Shown here: positions 1 to 10,800 of the stretch, one piece after another | Layout of the letters: each line of letters opens with the position of its first letter | How positions within the stretch are numbered: the first letter of the stretch is position 1 | Assembly (NCBI RefSeq): GCF_008831285.2 | Contig: NW_022205089.1 | Location: 1 to 27,149 of the forward strand | Reading direction: 5' to 3' | DNA length: 27,149 nucleotides | From: Nymphaea colorata | Taxonomy: Eukaryota > Streptophyta > Magnoliopsida > Nymphaeales > Nymphaeaceae | Translations under genes and position numbers: made by a program | Notes under the pieces: model-generated | Told to the model about the DNA's origin: nothing | Seen by the model: only the letters and a program-made list of their open reading frames with translations | The model's database searches: none

Positions 1-21
1 CCCAACCCCAACCCCAACCCC
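1..21. repeat. Telomere, C4A2 repeat
   Basis: The window begins with three and a half units of CCCCAA, then turns abruptly into unique AT-rich sequence. This is the C-rich strand of the T2G4 telomere known from Tetrahymena and other oligohymenophorean ciliates; spirotrichs carry C4A4 instead. With the recoded TAA/TAG codons next to it, it marks the left end of a macronuclear chromosome. The stop of the first gene lies only about 130 bases inward, so there is almost no subtelomeric spacer. The short tract probably reflects assembly trimming. Confidence 0.95.
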
Positions 22-150
22 ATAATTTTATTCTAAGATATTTATATCAAAGTTTCCCTTCTTCGATATATTAGCATTTTAATGATAGTATTTTTGTTAA
101 AAGCAATGGTGAAACTTTATTTCCATAATAAATTTTTCGACGATATGCAA

Positions 151-2574
151 TCATTACTTGGATAGACCTGCTTGAACCTCGATTGCCTCTCTCGATCACT
201 CATCCTATCCAAATCCTTGGGATTTTTGAAGCTGCATCTTTCCAGAAAGCTCGTCATCACAAGGTAGATGTAGAGTGAGATTGCTTGCTTCCAGTTTGAA
301 TGTAGAACTCTTGATCATTGTTATCGGTGATGAATCTCCACATCTTGAGTGTTTCCCTTGGGTACCTCTTGGGCAGCCATTTTGTTTGGAGACTGCTAAA
401 ATCTATCTCCGACATAATGTTTCTTTGGTTTCGTTCAGTCAATCGAATGTAATCGGTGATTTGGACAAGATTCAGGTTTATTCCTCCGAACTGGAAACTC
501 GCATTGTTGCAAATCACAGATAAAATCTAATCAGGCCGTGCGTTGTGGTAAAGGATTCCTGAAAGTTTAGCACCCTTTATTTTTTCATTTTCAAAAGGAT
601 GGATTATGTAGCATTCGATGCTGTACTTTAGCAAGTTCTTCTTGATTGTGCCGACATCCGATGGCTTGACAACAGCAACTGAGGCATATTTGTAGAGCTT
701 TTCAGGATCTTATATGATGGCGTTTGAATTGCTTTATTTCTACAGCATCTTGAGGCCGGCTTCAGGTTTTATGCATTCGTGCTCAATTCTGAAAGTGGCT
801 TCCATCATTTTGCGCTCAATAGGATCAACATCATGAAGTTCATACTCAAATTTCTTGAAAGTTTGCTTGATGAACCTAGAAAAGTGCCTTCCTGAGAGCA
901 ACTTTTCCCATCTGGAAAGAGAGATCCTGTCCTGATGCTGATTATAGGCTGGTCGTCTTCATTTTTCCAAAAGTAAACCTTGTGTCCATATGCCTTTTTT
1001 ACGACTATACGGGCAACGTAGACTCCAGCTTGAAAGTTGAGAGTGTTTCTGTTGGCAATTTGCTTTACTTCCAAGGGGTCTTGGACAAGAGGAACCCACG
1101 AGAAAGTAATTTCCTTTCCTATTTGCGGCCTTGGATAGATTCCATCAAGAAAAGTGAAGAACCTGCATTATATTTCTTCTTTTTCCTTCTATATAATCTT
1201 GAATCCTTCAGGAATAATGCTTACGAACTCTCGGATGCAATTGAAAAGCAGTACCCCTCCATTTCCATTCAGCAAAGCACAGACTTCGTCCTTGATCTTA
1301 ACTGCATTGTAATCCATCTCTGAAAGAGGCCCCAAGAGGACAAGAGTATTCTTGCATAGTTCAGGATGGTAGATGTTTTGGTTGGCATAGAAGAACTTTG
1401 AGCAGCCAAGGCAAGCCTGATTTGGAATCTCCATGGATGGTATGTTCTTGAGGAAGGCTTCCATAGGCGTTTCTTGATTTTTATTTCCTTTTTCATCATA
1501 TTCTCTGGTGAGATGGTAAGTAACGACCAAAAAAATTTCTCTCCAGCTGCTATCAGATTGAAAGTAAGCTCCAAAGGTTGAAATAACTTATGAAAGAGGG
1601 ACAGCCGGTGAGTCTTTATAGAATCGAATGAGATATGGGTTGCTCCGTGTTTGCCTTGTCATAACTTCTTGAACATAGTGTTGAAAGATTAAGTCTACTT
1701 TGTGCTCTTCTATGTTCCTTTTCCTTCTTGATCCTTGATAGCCAAGAGTGCTTTGAAGCTTTTTTTGAACTCTGTAGAGAGAAGGATAGACGAGCCTACT
1801 CTCACTTACGAACTCAATTTTAAACTTGATGAGATCTAGGAACTGTTCGAAGAGAGGCTGGTAGGTGGAGGAAAGAAATCCCCAGTTTGAAAGCACTTTG
1901 CCGATGAATTTTTCCAACATTTGCTGCTTTTTGTAGAGGAAAGAGTAATCACCCTTCTAGAATTCTTGTAAAAACGAATTGAAAAAATCCAACTAGACTA
2001 TGTTTTCCTATTAGGTTAGTCTAGGGTGACCTTTACCCATACTCGCATAGTCCAGCTCTGCTCGAGCCTTAAGCTGAGCTTCATCATGAGCTTTTTCTTG
2101 TGGAGTTCTTTTCGCAAAGTAAGGCTATCGTCTTGATTGAGCCCTGGGTGATCTTTGAATTGCGGTCAAAATTAGACTCCTGATTTTTTCGGTTTTGGTT
2201 GTTCTTCTGAGGAGTTTGAGCAAGATTTCTTCGATCCTGTGAGGCGGGGTGTCACTTTGTGTGAGTTATGATTCCCAAATGTTGAGTTCAATATCATCTT
2301 CGCTCTCAAGGAATTGATCCAAAGCGATGCTCTTTTGGTTGCCATCTTCGAGCTCAGGGTTAAGTTAGCTGTCGAATTTGGATGCTCTGAGGGATGCGAG
2401 ACCATTCCTTTGCAGTCTTTGCAGGTCTTAGTGGCTTTTGACTAGTTGCTAATCCTCTAGTGAACCGTCAGAATCGATTTATCGTACCTTTTTCTGAAGG
2501 ATGCCGCTCACGGCTGCATGGCCGAATCGATAAAAAGAGGGTAGTTTGAATCTTCTGCCATCTTTAACTCAAAC
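151..2574 (-). CDS. Gene A: Schlafen-like AlbA_2 family protein, telomere-proximal copy
   Basis: Encodes about 800 residues when TAA/TAG are sense. The N-terminal third is charged and helical. A family helical block follows (near 1700-1990, with LEKFIGKVLSNW and LVYPSLYRVQ). CLGCSKFFY lies at 1402-1413 on the DNA, then the AlbA_2/Schlafen-type core: IKDEVCALLNGNGGVLLF near 1250-1300, VYVARIVVKK near 1020, and SIRTGSLFP near 920. The C-terminal region contains LKMWRFITDNNDQEFYI. Reading it through needs one extra base near 2515, 905, 275 and 160 relative to copies C and D. Without the last two changes the frame ends at a TGA at 257. The start is taken as the ATG at 2574; 2559 is also possible. 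Schlafen-type AlbA_2 proteins include RNases elsewhere, but the usual ExxxEFK motif is not evident, so catalysis is unproven. It could be a decaying copy. Confidence 0.85.
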
Positions 2575-2731
2575 ATAATATATAATAATGCTCAAATCAA
2601 ATTATAATCTCTTTTATCGATAAAACCTTTTAAATGTTGCCAAAGAGTCATAAGGTTCATAAAAAATTCTTCCTTATATTCTCTTAATGTTCGATTAATA
2701 GTTTGATAAAGTTATGAAGATCAAGTTTTTC

Positions 2732-3467
2732 TCAAGGATTATCCATACTAAACTTCTCCGCCAGTCTATATTTCAATTTATCCCTTCCATCCTCATCGAT
2801 AAAGTCGCTCCCTATATCGTTACATGGGTACACAGCCAATGATAATTGAGTTTTTTGCTTGGAATGAGGACCAAACTCAACGTTTACTCGAAGGTGAGAC
2901 TATTCACATCTTCCATTATGACATTCTTACATATCTTCATCTGGGATATTGATCTCCAATTCGCCTTTACCAGCCAACGGATGCTCTATCCTCCAAGCTT
3001 ATTATAATCTATCTCCAAATCTCAGTACATAGAAAAATTTCCTATAGAGCCATCCATTGAGCCTTCGAAAGGTGCAAGGCTCCTCCTGATCCAATATTGT
3101 TAAAACCTTTATAGGAATCCATATACTCAAGCCGAGCTTTTTCATGGCCGGCAAGGAAGCCTGAGATAGATATTTGCATCCATAGTCTCCGATTTTGTTG
3201 TCATCTGTGATGAGAAGATAGCTACCCAGCCATATTTGGGAAATGGATGTCCATTTTGCCTTGGGAAAGTAGCATAAGCCTTGAGAAGTCATTTGACTTT
3301 TCGCTGAGTTTGGTGAGAAGAACATAAGTTAAGCTTTAAATTTCCTGATGAATCTCTTGTGAAAAGAACTATTCGGCCTCGGACTCACTGGAAAAAACTA
3401 GCTCTAAGCTGTATCCCCGATTACTTTGATGATGACTTTTGTTCTATTTTGTTAAGGAACTATTCAT
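2732..3467 (-). CDS. Leucine-rich repeat (ribonuclease-inhibitor type) protein
   Basis: Encodes about 245 residues, starting at the ATG at 3467 (MNSSLTKQNKSHH). A hydrophilic N-terminus precedes at least three LRR units recognisable from the IG--GC/GA--L spacing: NKIGDYGCKYLSQASLPAMK, NNIGSGGALHLSKAQWMALQ, and YNKLGGQSIRWLVKANWRSI. The three units lie in three different minus-strand frames, one after another, so a single base appears missing between units. The N-terminal join needs a two-base gap or an extra base. The C-terminal part (CNDIGSDFIDEDGRDKLKY) ends at the TGA at 2732. LRRs of this type are protein-interaction scaffolds; no catalytic domain is visible. It lies 157 bases upstream of gene A on the same strand. 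The family is clear; whether the gene is intact is not. Confidence 0.7.
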
Positions 3468-3633
3468 TTGATTTATATTATATTACAAATCCCTTCGGAT
3501 GTGCTTTTGAATGAAAAAAGAATTTTTAAGTAATCAATATGATGCAAGCAAACTTCCTAAAAGGATTGGACTATGAGATCTAGTGGCTTTTTAAAAAGTT
3601 TAATAATATTTTCCAACTCAAATATTACAAAGA

Positions 3634-3996
3634 TCATGATTTCTTGGTGATTAGAGCGTTTGCATAAACTTTTCGGTATTTTTCGACCCTATCTTTCTCA
3701 AAGAGCTCATTTGGAACATATCTACGCACAATTGGATAATTCTAAAAAAATGAAGATATAAAAGTACATCTATTTTCCTTCTTCTCTGTCAGCGCTTGAC
3801 ATTCAGATATTTTTTGCTTGCTGGAATCGTGAATTTCTTTCTAAACGATAGCCTCTCTTTTATGAAAGTCCGTTATCTTTTGAGTTTAGTCTTGATATAA
3901 GGAAGAATGAATATATTTTTTTCCCTAATAATCTAGAAACGTTGATTTGATAATAAAATGATTTAGTTGTAACTATCTTTGATTGACTTTACCCAT
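3634..3996 (-). CDS. Unknown small charged protein, 120 residues
   Basis: An uninterrupted frame of 120 codons runs from the ATG at 3996 (MGKVNQRELQLNHF) to the TGA at 3634 if TAA/TAG are sense. The product is rich in Lys, Glu and Asp, probably helical in the middle (TDFHKREAIVEKEIHDSSK), and ends YVPNELFEKDRVEKY then ITKKS. It has two cysteines about 15 residues apart and no signal peptide or membrane segment. I do not recognise the family. It needs no frame change, unlike most genes here. It starts 206 bases from the divergent kinase start, so the two probably share a short upstream region. The opposite strand gives only broken frames here. Confidence 0.6.
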
Positions 3997-4202
3997 AGTC
4001 TTTCAAAAATAGCAAGATTTGAAACTTAAATCATACAATAAAAATATTCCACATAGAGCTAATCAATTGTTATTTCTCCAAGAGCAAGATGTCTTTGTCT
4101 TCATTTTTTATTGTTAAAATTATATGTGGTGGCTTTTTGGTGGCTTTTAATATCCAAAAATAAAACCCCTTATAAAATAATAAAATCACCCGCATTTAGA
4201 AG

Positions 4203-7200
4203 ATGAAATAGCATTCATAAAAAGATGGCAATCAAAACTTCTCATATATCTACTTGGACCGACCCAACGAATCCAAAAAATCAATAAAATCTTAGTTTTA
4301 CGACGCATATCGAAATCTGAGCCGAGAAGTAACAGTTAACTTCAACAATATTCATTAGATATTCAACAGAAACAGAGTTTCATACAATCCCAAAGATGTT
4401 TATCAAAATTTTCAATTCTAAGTCGAAAAGCCAATCTCTTCTTTGCCCTTTTTTCGCATTCATGTCAAAATTGCCCATTTCAGCCTCATAGTTTCAGTCC
4501 TTCGGCATTCTTCCTCCAAGATCATATAGAATCCTTATGATTGCTTCGGTACATATGGATAGATATTCTTTCTTTAGCTTCAGAAAAAACAGGTTTGCTT
4601 CAAAAGCTTCAACTTCAAAAATTAAAAAGATTTTCAAAAGACGTTCGCAAGTGTGATAAAAGAATGGAGTATACTCAAGATATGCTCATTGATGGAATGC
4701 GCTCCCTTTATTTAAATTATTTCGGCTTCGATATTTTGGTCTTCAATGATTGCATACAATTTGCAACATAAAAGGGGCGGTATGTGGCAGATTTCTCCAT
4801 CATATAGTAGGGGCAAATCAAAGAGCAACTGAGGATGATGCACAATTTCAAAATCATCCACTTTGACATAAAACCTGAGAATATTGTGTTTAGCTAGCAT
4901 TACAACAAACCAGTATTTATCGATTTCGGCCTCGCGTAAATAGTCTAGGAAGATCTTGGCTTCAAGACTTACTCGATTTTTAGAGGGACACCCAATTTCT
5001 GCTCTCCTGAGATTTTGGCCATCATGTTTACAAGCAAATAGTATGTGGATTTGTATTATAATGATGCCTATGGGCTTGACTTGGTTTCTAAAGAACTTAG
5101 AAAGAATAAGATTAATAAAAGCATCAATTATGAAGAAGAGGAAGACGGAGAGGATCAATCCAAAGAAAAGAAAGCTTTGAAACTGTAAGTTCAATCCAAA
5201 TTCTGCCTATTTTCTTTCTACTATCATTATTCAAATAATAATGAGCAAAGGTCTCAAGAATTGCTCAAAAAGATTTATCATCTGATCGAAAAGCCATCAA
5301 ATAGATTCTAACCTTCATCAAAAAAGCCCTTAGAGATGTGTTTATACCGACAATTTTCTATGATATCTTGAAGCCATACTCATTTTATTCTGAATACATC
5401 GAGATTGAAAAACTATCTAAGATACATTAAGAGAGATTTTTCATAAGGTCAATATCAAATTAGACAGCTTTTAACAGCAAAGATGATGATGCGGTCGATG
5501 ATCATGCCAAGGATATCGAGCCAGCATCCTTCGTAAGTGTTTACCTTGACAATAGACCAAATTATCATCATTATCTGAAGCTGATCATGAACGTTGAGAA
5601 ACTTGAAGAGGATAATATCTTTCATTACCTTTCAATTGCATTCTAATCTATCAGATTCGATGTCAGAAACCTTTAATTATCTTAGAAGGCCATAATTGCT
5701 AGAAAAATGATGCTTTTATTGAAGAATTTTACAAACAAAAGTATATAAAAGGGCAAAAAATATTACAGATAATGAATAAATTTCATCCCTGCAGGATTAT
5801 ATGAACATACTACTCTAATTTTGCCTTCAAACTTAGATATGCAAATGGATAAAAGATACGATCTTTGATATCTTTCAGCAAATAATCCTTTTGGATTTGG
5901 ATTTCTCCATCTATCTCTAAAAATTCTTTAAGTTTTTGACCATAAACTTTTCCCTATCTTGTGAACGTATCCTCCTAATTATGGAATGTGAAAGACTCCG
6001 TCATTTATCTTCAATAAGATAAACTTAGCACTACCAAAAGCTGAATACACTTAGAAACAATTTTCGATTTTATTGAATTTCACAGAATTGCCTTTCAATC
6101 AGAAGTTTAAGGATCAATAGATATCTAAAACCGATCCATATGCAAACTTTTATAATCCTTTAAAAAGTCAAAGTTACATATGTCAAATGAAACTTTTGAA
6201 CATGAAAAATAGTTGATAAAAAATATAAAAAGTTCAAAACTTCGTGGATTCATGTTGGAACATATAACGCGAAACTAAGTGGAATTTTTGTCTGATTCAA
6301 TGCGAACCGTATAAATCCTTCAACTGTGTGAATAGATAAAACGATCCTAACTTAGAAGTTTAAATTTCTTGAGTTTCGCAATCATAACATTAAAGATAAT
6401 CCACTATGTCTGCAGTTCCTTGGATCTAAAAAAATATTGCAGTTATATCTCTTCTGTGATCAATTGCCCTCATGTCTACAATAAACTTCGTCCCGGCTTG
6501 CTTCGGGAAACAGTCAGCAAGGATCTCAATTCTGTTTAAGTAAAAATAGACAAGCTGATTAATGTCTATCCTTATTATATAAGACTTGGCAGCTCTGATT
6601 TTGCACTATTTTCCATCGTCTAATCAATCAAGAAACTTCGGATAAAATCGATGATAAATTAAGAGAAAAACTTTTGAAACTTTATGAGTTCCATTAAAAC
6701 TACTATTAATGCAAAAAGATACGGTACTAAACAGTTAGAGGCTACTTTTTAGCCTATTATATATCTTAAATAGATTACTTTTTTTATCGGCTCAGCAATT
6801 AGACAAAAAAAGTTGCCCTTAAATGCATATAACAAATAAAAAACGAAATAAATCATGAGGAAAATAGCGTCGAAAAGAATCACAGTAAGTTGAAATATCT
6901 TAGATTCAAGGAGGCACTGTACCTATACAAATTTTACTTTTAGGAAAAGAGTGGAGATTTATGCATATAGCACAAAGATAAGTTTTTAATGCTTTGCCAA
7001 ATTTACAATTTGAAATTTTTTGTCTTAGAGGTCCTTAAAGATTTTATCATCACGTCATGCCATCAAGAGATCGAAGAATAAGCCTTGGCAAACGTTTCAA
7101 ATCTTTTATTTTATATCAAGTTCATAAACTACATAGAGTACTATCTTCTCTCGCGAAATCATCATATTACTTTTACGACCTTCATGATCCTTTCTAAATA

Positions 7201-7756
7201 TAATCCCGAGAAATTGATAGATTTGCTACGGACGATTGCACAATTTCTTGTTGTTCATTCTGCTGATAGCTATATTCTATAGTTCTTTGTAAGCCTTGAC
7301 CATTTCGTTAAAATGGATCTGAACCATGGAACATCCTTGCATTATAGTTGCTATGATGATGATTCCTTTGCAGGATTGAAAAATAACCCTTACCTTGTCA
7401 TCTTTTATGTGTATAGTTTGTACAATGCTGAGCCAAGTAAGCAGCTCAGACTTTTTACAGCAGTTGCTACAAATATCGACCGTTTAAGTTCTTTTGCAAA
7501 GCGAAAACTTATCTAAAAATATTACTATGCTTTTCTTCGTTTTTCACAAAGAAAAAAAATAAGATAACGCCTTTCTGTCTTTCGTCAAGCAAAACGATAC
7601 CTGCCTACGGACATAAGAAGAAAAACATCAAAGGAACTTTTTCGATCTTATGAAAGTAAGCTAGGAAACAATCATGTAGCTTGCTTTGGGATTCAAGCTA
7701 AGCTTTAAACATACAAGATAGCACTTATAAAAGAATATGAGATTCGATTAAAATGA
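4203..7756 (+). CDS. Protein kinase domain protein with long unassigned C-terminal region
   Basis: About 1,180 residues from the ATG at 4203 to the TGA at 7754. After roughly 100 N-terminal residues come kinase landmarks: a glycine-loop-like FGTYGQIFF, a candidate ATP-binding Lys in VCFKSF, a candidate helix-C Glu in IKEWSIL, the catalytic loop HFDIKPENI (4859-4885), the metal-binding IDFGLA (near 4920), and an activation-segment end GTPNFCSPEIL with the APE-type Glu. These residues support an active Ser/Thr-type kinase. The remaining 800 or so residues are helical and unassigned, for example CHQEIEEQALANVSNLL and HYSCYDDDSFAGLKN. Frame changes are needed near 4810, 5350, 5680, 5780, 6050, 6200 and 6650, each equal to one missing base. 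The gene converges on gene B with about 97 bases between stops. The C-terminal part could be a separate gene, but I see no clear start. Confidence 0.85.
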
Positions 7757-7853
7757 TATTTATTATTATTTTCCAAATTTATCAATGATTTTAATGGAAT
7801 AAGCTGTGCAAAGATTAATATTTTTTCCATTTTTGATGGTTGAATTTAATGAA

Positions 7854-10800
7854 TCAGATCATAACTTTGACTTTTCTATTTCCTTGAGGCTATTGTCTGA
7901 CCTGAACGTTGATGGTTTGATTGAGTTCGTTGGTAATACCTTATGTAATGATTGCTTGATTTCTCTGATAAGCTGCTTTCATTTTATCTTCAGAATCAAA
8001 TTCTTTAAGCTTTGTATTTTGTCCAAGCATGATGTTTTCCAATTTCACGGGTTTACCCGAAAAATACTTGCGTTTTCTGATGAAATTTTATCGTAAATCA
8101 CAATAATGTTATGCACATTTCTTTAGCCCTTTAGCTTTTTGAAGACATCTGCAAGATTGGACTTATGATATGTCCCGAATGGGGTAAGATCTTGAATGAA
8201 GTCAATCAGATTATCTGGGTCATCTGAGAATTAGCTTTCAACAATTGATGTATTGCCTTGTTATGAACCGCCTCGATAGACAAGAATCTTTGCAAATAAT
8301 TTTCTTTATTTTCCTCGAGCGAAGTGGTAAATTTCCTTAAGAAGACGTGGCCAATTGATTGTTATAAGCGACGGATCACATCCATTTATGCAAATTATTG
8401 TCTTTAAGCACTTTTTAAAGCTATCAAATGGACGGTTTAGCTGTGTCAAATGCTGAATGAATTATCTTTGGCTCATTTATTAAGGTATATGTGGATTACT
8501 CTGCTCCAAATTGCTTATGATACTGCTTATGGCTTCTTATGAATAAATTCTTTTGAATCTTTATCGATAGAAAATAATTTCTTCATGTTCTGGTATGCAA
8601 AACTCAATTTTCTCACGTAAGTATCGTATCTTTGCAAGATGGCTTTTTTAGGTATGTAGTTGCACAGGATAGTTGCTCTCTACAGCCAAGGAGGCCCTAT
8701 TTACACTAATTTTTTCATCATTTCTTTGAATTGTTATTAAGTTGCCAATACTATTGTCTTGCCGCCTATGTACTCGATATCTTAGCGACTTAAAAAACTT
8801 CTTCGATCCTCAAAAGAGCGTATTAGATAAACCTTACTATCAATGTTGCAATCAGCTTAAATAATTTTCATTATATTTTCCACCTATAAGGAATTTCTCA
8901 CCAATATCATTCTTATGCCTTGCAATTTCTTTATCTTTTGAATAATAGCTTAGGAATATTTATCTGCTTTTTAATACTAAAAAGGCCATTTTGCAAACAT
9001 CCTGCTCATACAATCCGTCTATCCTTACTCTGACCTTACTTTCATCTCATAAAAGCCAAGAAGAAGTTTGGAAATTGGTGAAAGATCTTAAATTGGGTAC
9101 TCTGTGAGTCCATGAATTTCGATTTGAAGATACCTTAAGAGGAAAATGGGAAATATATTTTTTGGGTATTAAATTCACGTGAGTATTCTCCATATTTTTT
9201 GCATGATATGGTAGGTCGTGTAGAATAAGTTAGATTGTAATAAAGATCCAGATCCAATCTTAGAATTTGGAGCTCCATTACAGTCATAATCAATAAAATC
9301 TTTATCTTTTTCCTTGAGATTGCTTGAAAGGTATCTTGAATAAACTGCTGCCTTTTGTAGCTATTGAATGATAAGCTATTGCATTAGGGGATGAGAGTTT
9401 AAAAAGTTTTTGATCTTTTTTCGTTTAGCAAATCTTTAAATCTATAATGCGAATGCCTTCTCTCATATATCATTTTTATTATCTCTTCGAATTACTTATC
9501 ATAGATTGGCATTTTTTAGGCCTTTACCCTTTATCCTTATAACTTTTAAAAGAAATCCTCCATTTCTTATATCATCCATATCTTCTTAGGGCAATTTCTT
9601 GAAATATTATTTTTTTCTTCAGCTCGGATATTCGTTCATACTAACTTTTGCCTTCGAAATGGTATAAGTGGACCAACAGCTAACTATAAGTTTCGTCTAA
9701 TGAAGAAAAAGCGTGCTTGAAGCCATCTTCATAGTTGAAATAATGTATTCTTTACTCCAGCTATAGCTTTTTTATTAGGCCTTTGAATGCATAAGAACTT
9801 AAAGCCAAAAATTACTCTGAAGTTGATATGAAATTCACTTATTTTTTGGAGATTATTGTCAATAGATGGCTCTAATACCGAAAAAGATGACTTTCTCTTA
9901 CATATTCAGATCTGCGATAAGCATGCTGTAGATTTAAGGATGGCAGACACTCTATACCAATCTCTTGCGCATTCTTTGATCAATATATTGAGCAAAGTAC
10001 CAGATGTAATGAAATGAGATTGATTAGATATAGCAATAATTTATTCTAGCAGTTTTATTTTTTCTTCCGTGTTTATATATTCTTTTTGCTTGATTTGGAT
10101 TTTAAAGAGGTCGATTTTTTATTGTTATCTTTTCATTTATTCAAGGCTAACAAATGGAGGGTATAGCATTATGGTCGATGGCATTGCTAAAGAAATAAGT
10201 GTATTCTCTTGAGATAATTTAAATGAATATAGTTGTTCTTTCCCTTACAGTTTATTTATTGCTAGAACCAAAATATTTGTCAAATTTTGAAAGGCTCAAG
10301 CTATTATCAATATAAAGCTTCTTAAATTATTATTCAACTATTCCTGAAAGGTATTCTCTATCGATGCTTAGCTTCTATGAGGAAAAAGTTGAATAATTTT
10401 ATAACATCTTGATAAACTTATCCTTGAATCTTCTCATAGTTTAGTCATATTAGCGAGTCTATGCAAGTAGCTCCTATTTATACTTGATAAATAAGCATTT
10501 AGCAACAAACCTTAAGTATTATTAATGAAGCTTCGCTACTATTTCCATCAGGCTTGCCTTCTATAATTGCGTATCTTCAGATGTTGATTCACTTTTTTAA
10601 AGCTAAGATTAGATTTAAGCCTTTTCGATTATCCAATTTTCTATCATCCTTGAAATCTTTTAATTGCATTAATTTTTTAATTAAAATTCATACTATTAAA
10701 TTTTTCCTTTTTAGAACTTTATTTAACGTTTCAGCGTTTCTTACGTTATTATTTAATATTTCAGCTTATCGAAAAGCCAGATTAAAACTTTGTTTAAGAT

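Noticed and set aside
151-2574. UAR read as glutamine, as in Tetrahymena and Paramecium
   Set aside because: Not excluded, but paralogue columns favour Glu by a wide margin; kept as the alternative for the code finding.
4712-5194. A 160-codon minus-strand standard-code frame
   Set aside because: It lies antisense to the kinase catalytic core, whose HFDIKPEN, DFG and SPE motifs are on the plus strand.
7806-8096. A 96-codon plus-strand frame, and similar plus frames at 10554-10802, 11183-11386 and 14044-14247
   Set aside because: All lie antisense to gene B and have the Phe/Ser/Ile-rich composition of shadows.
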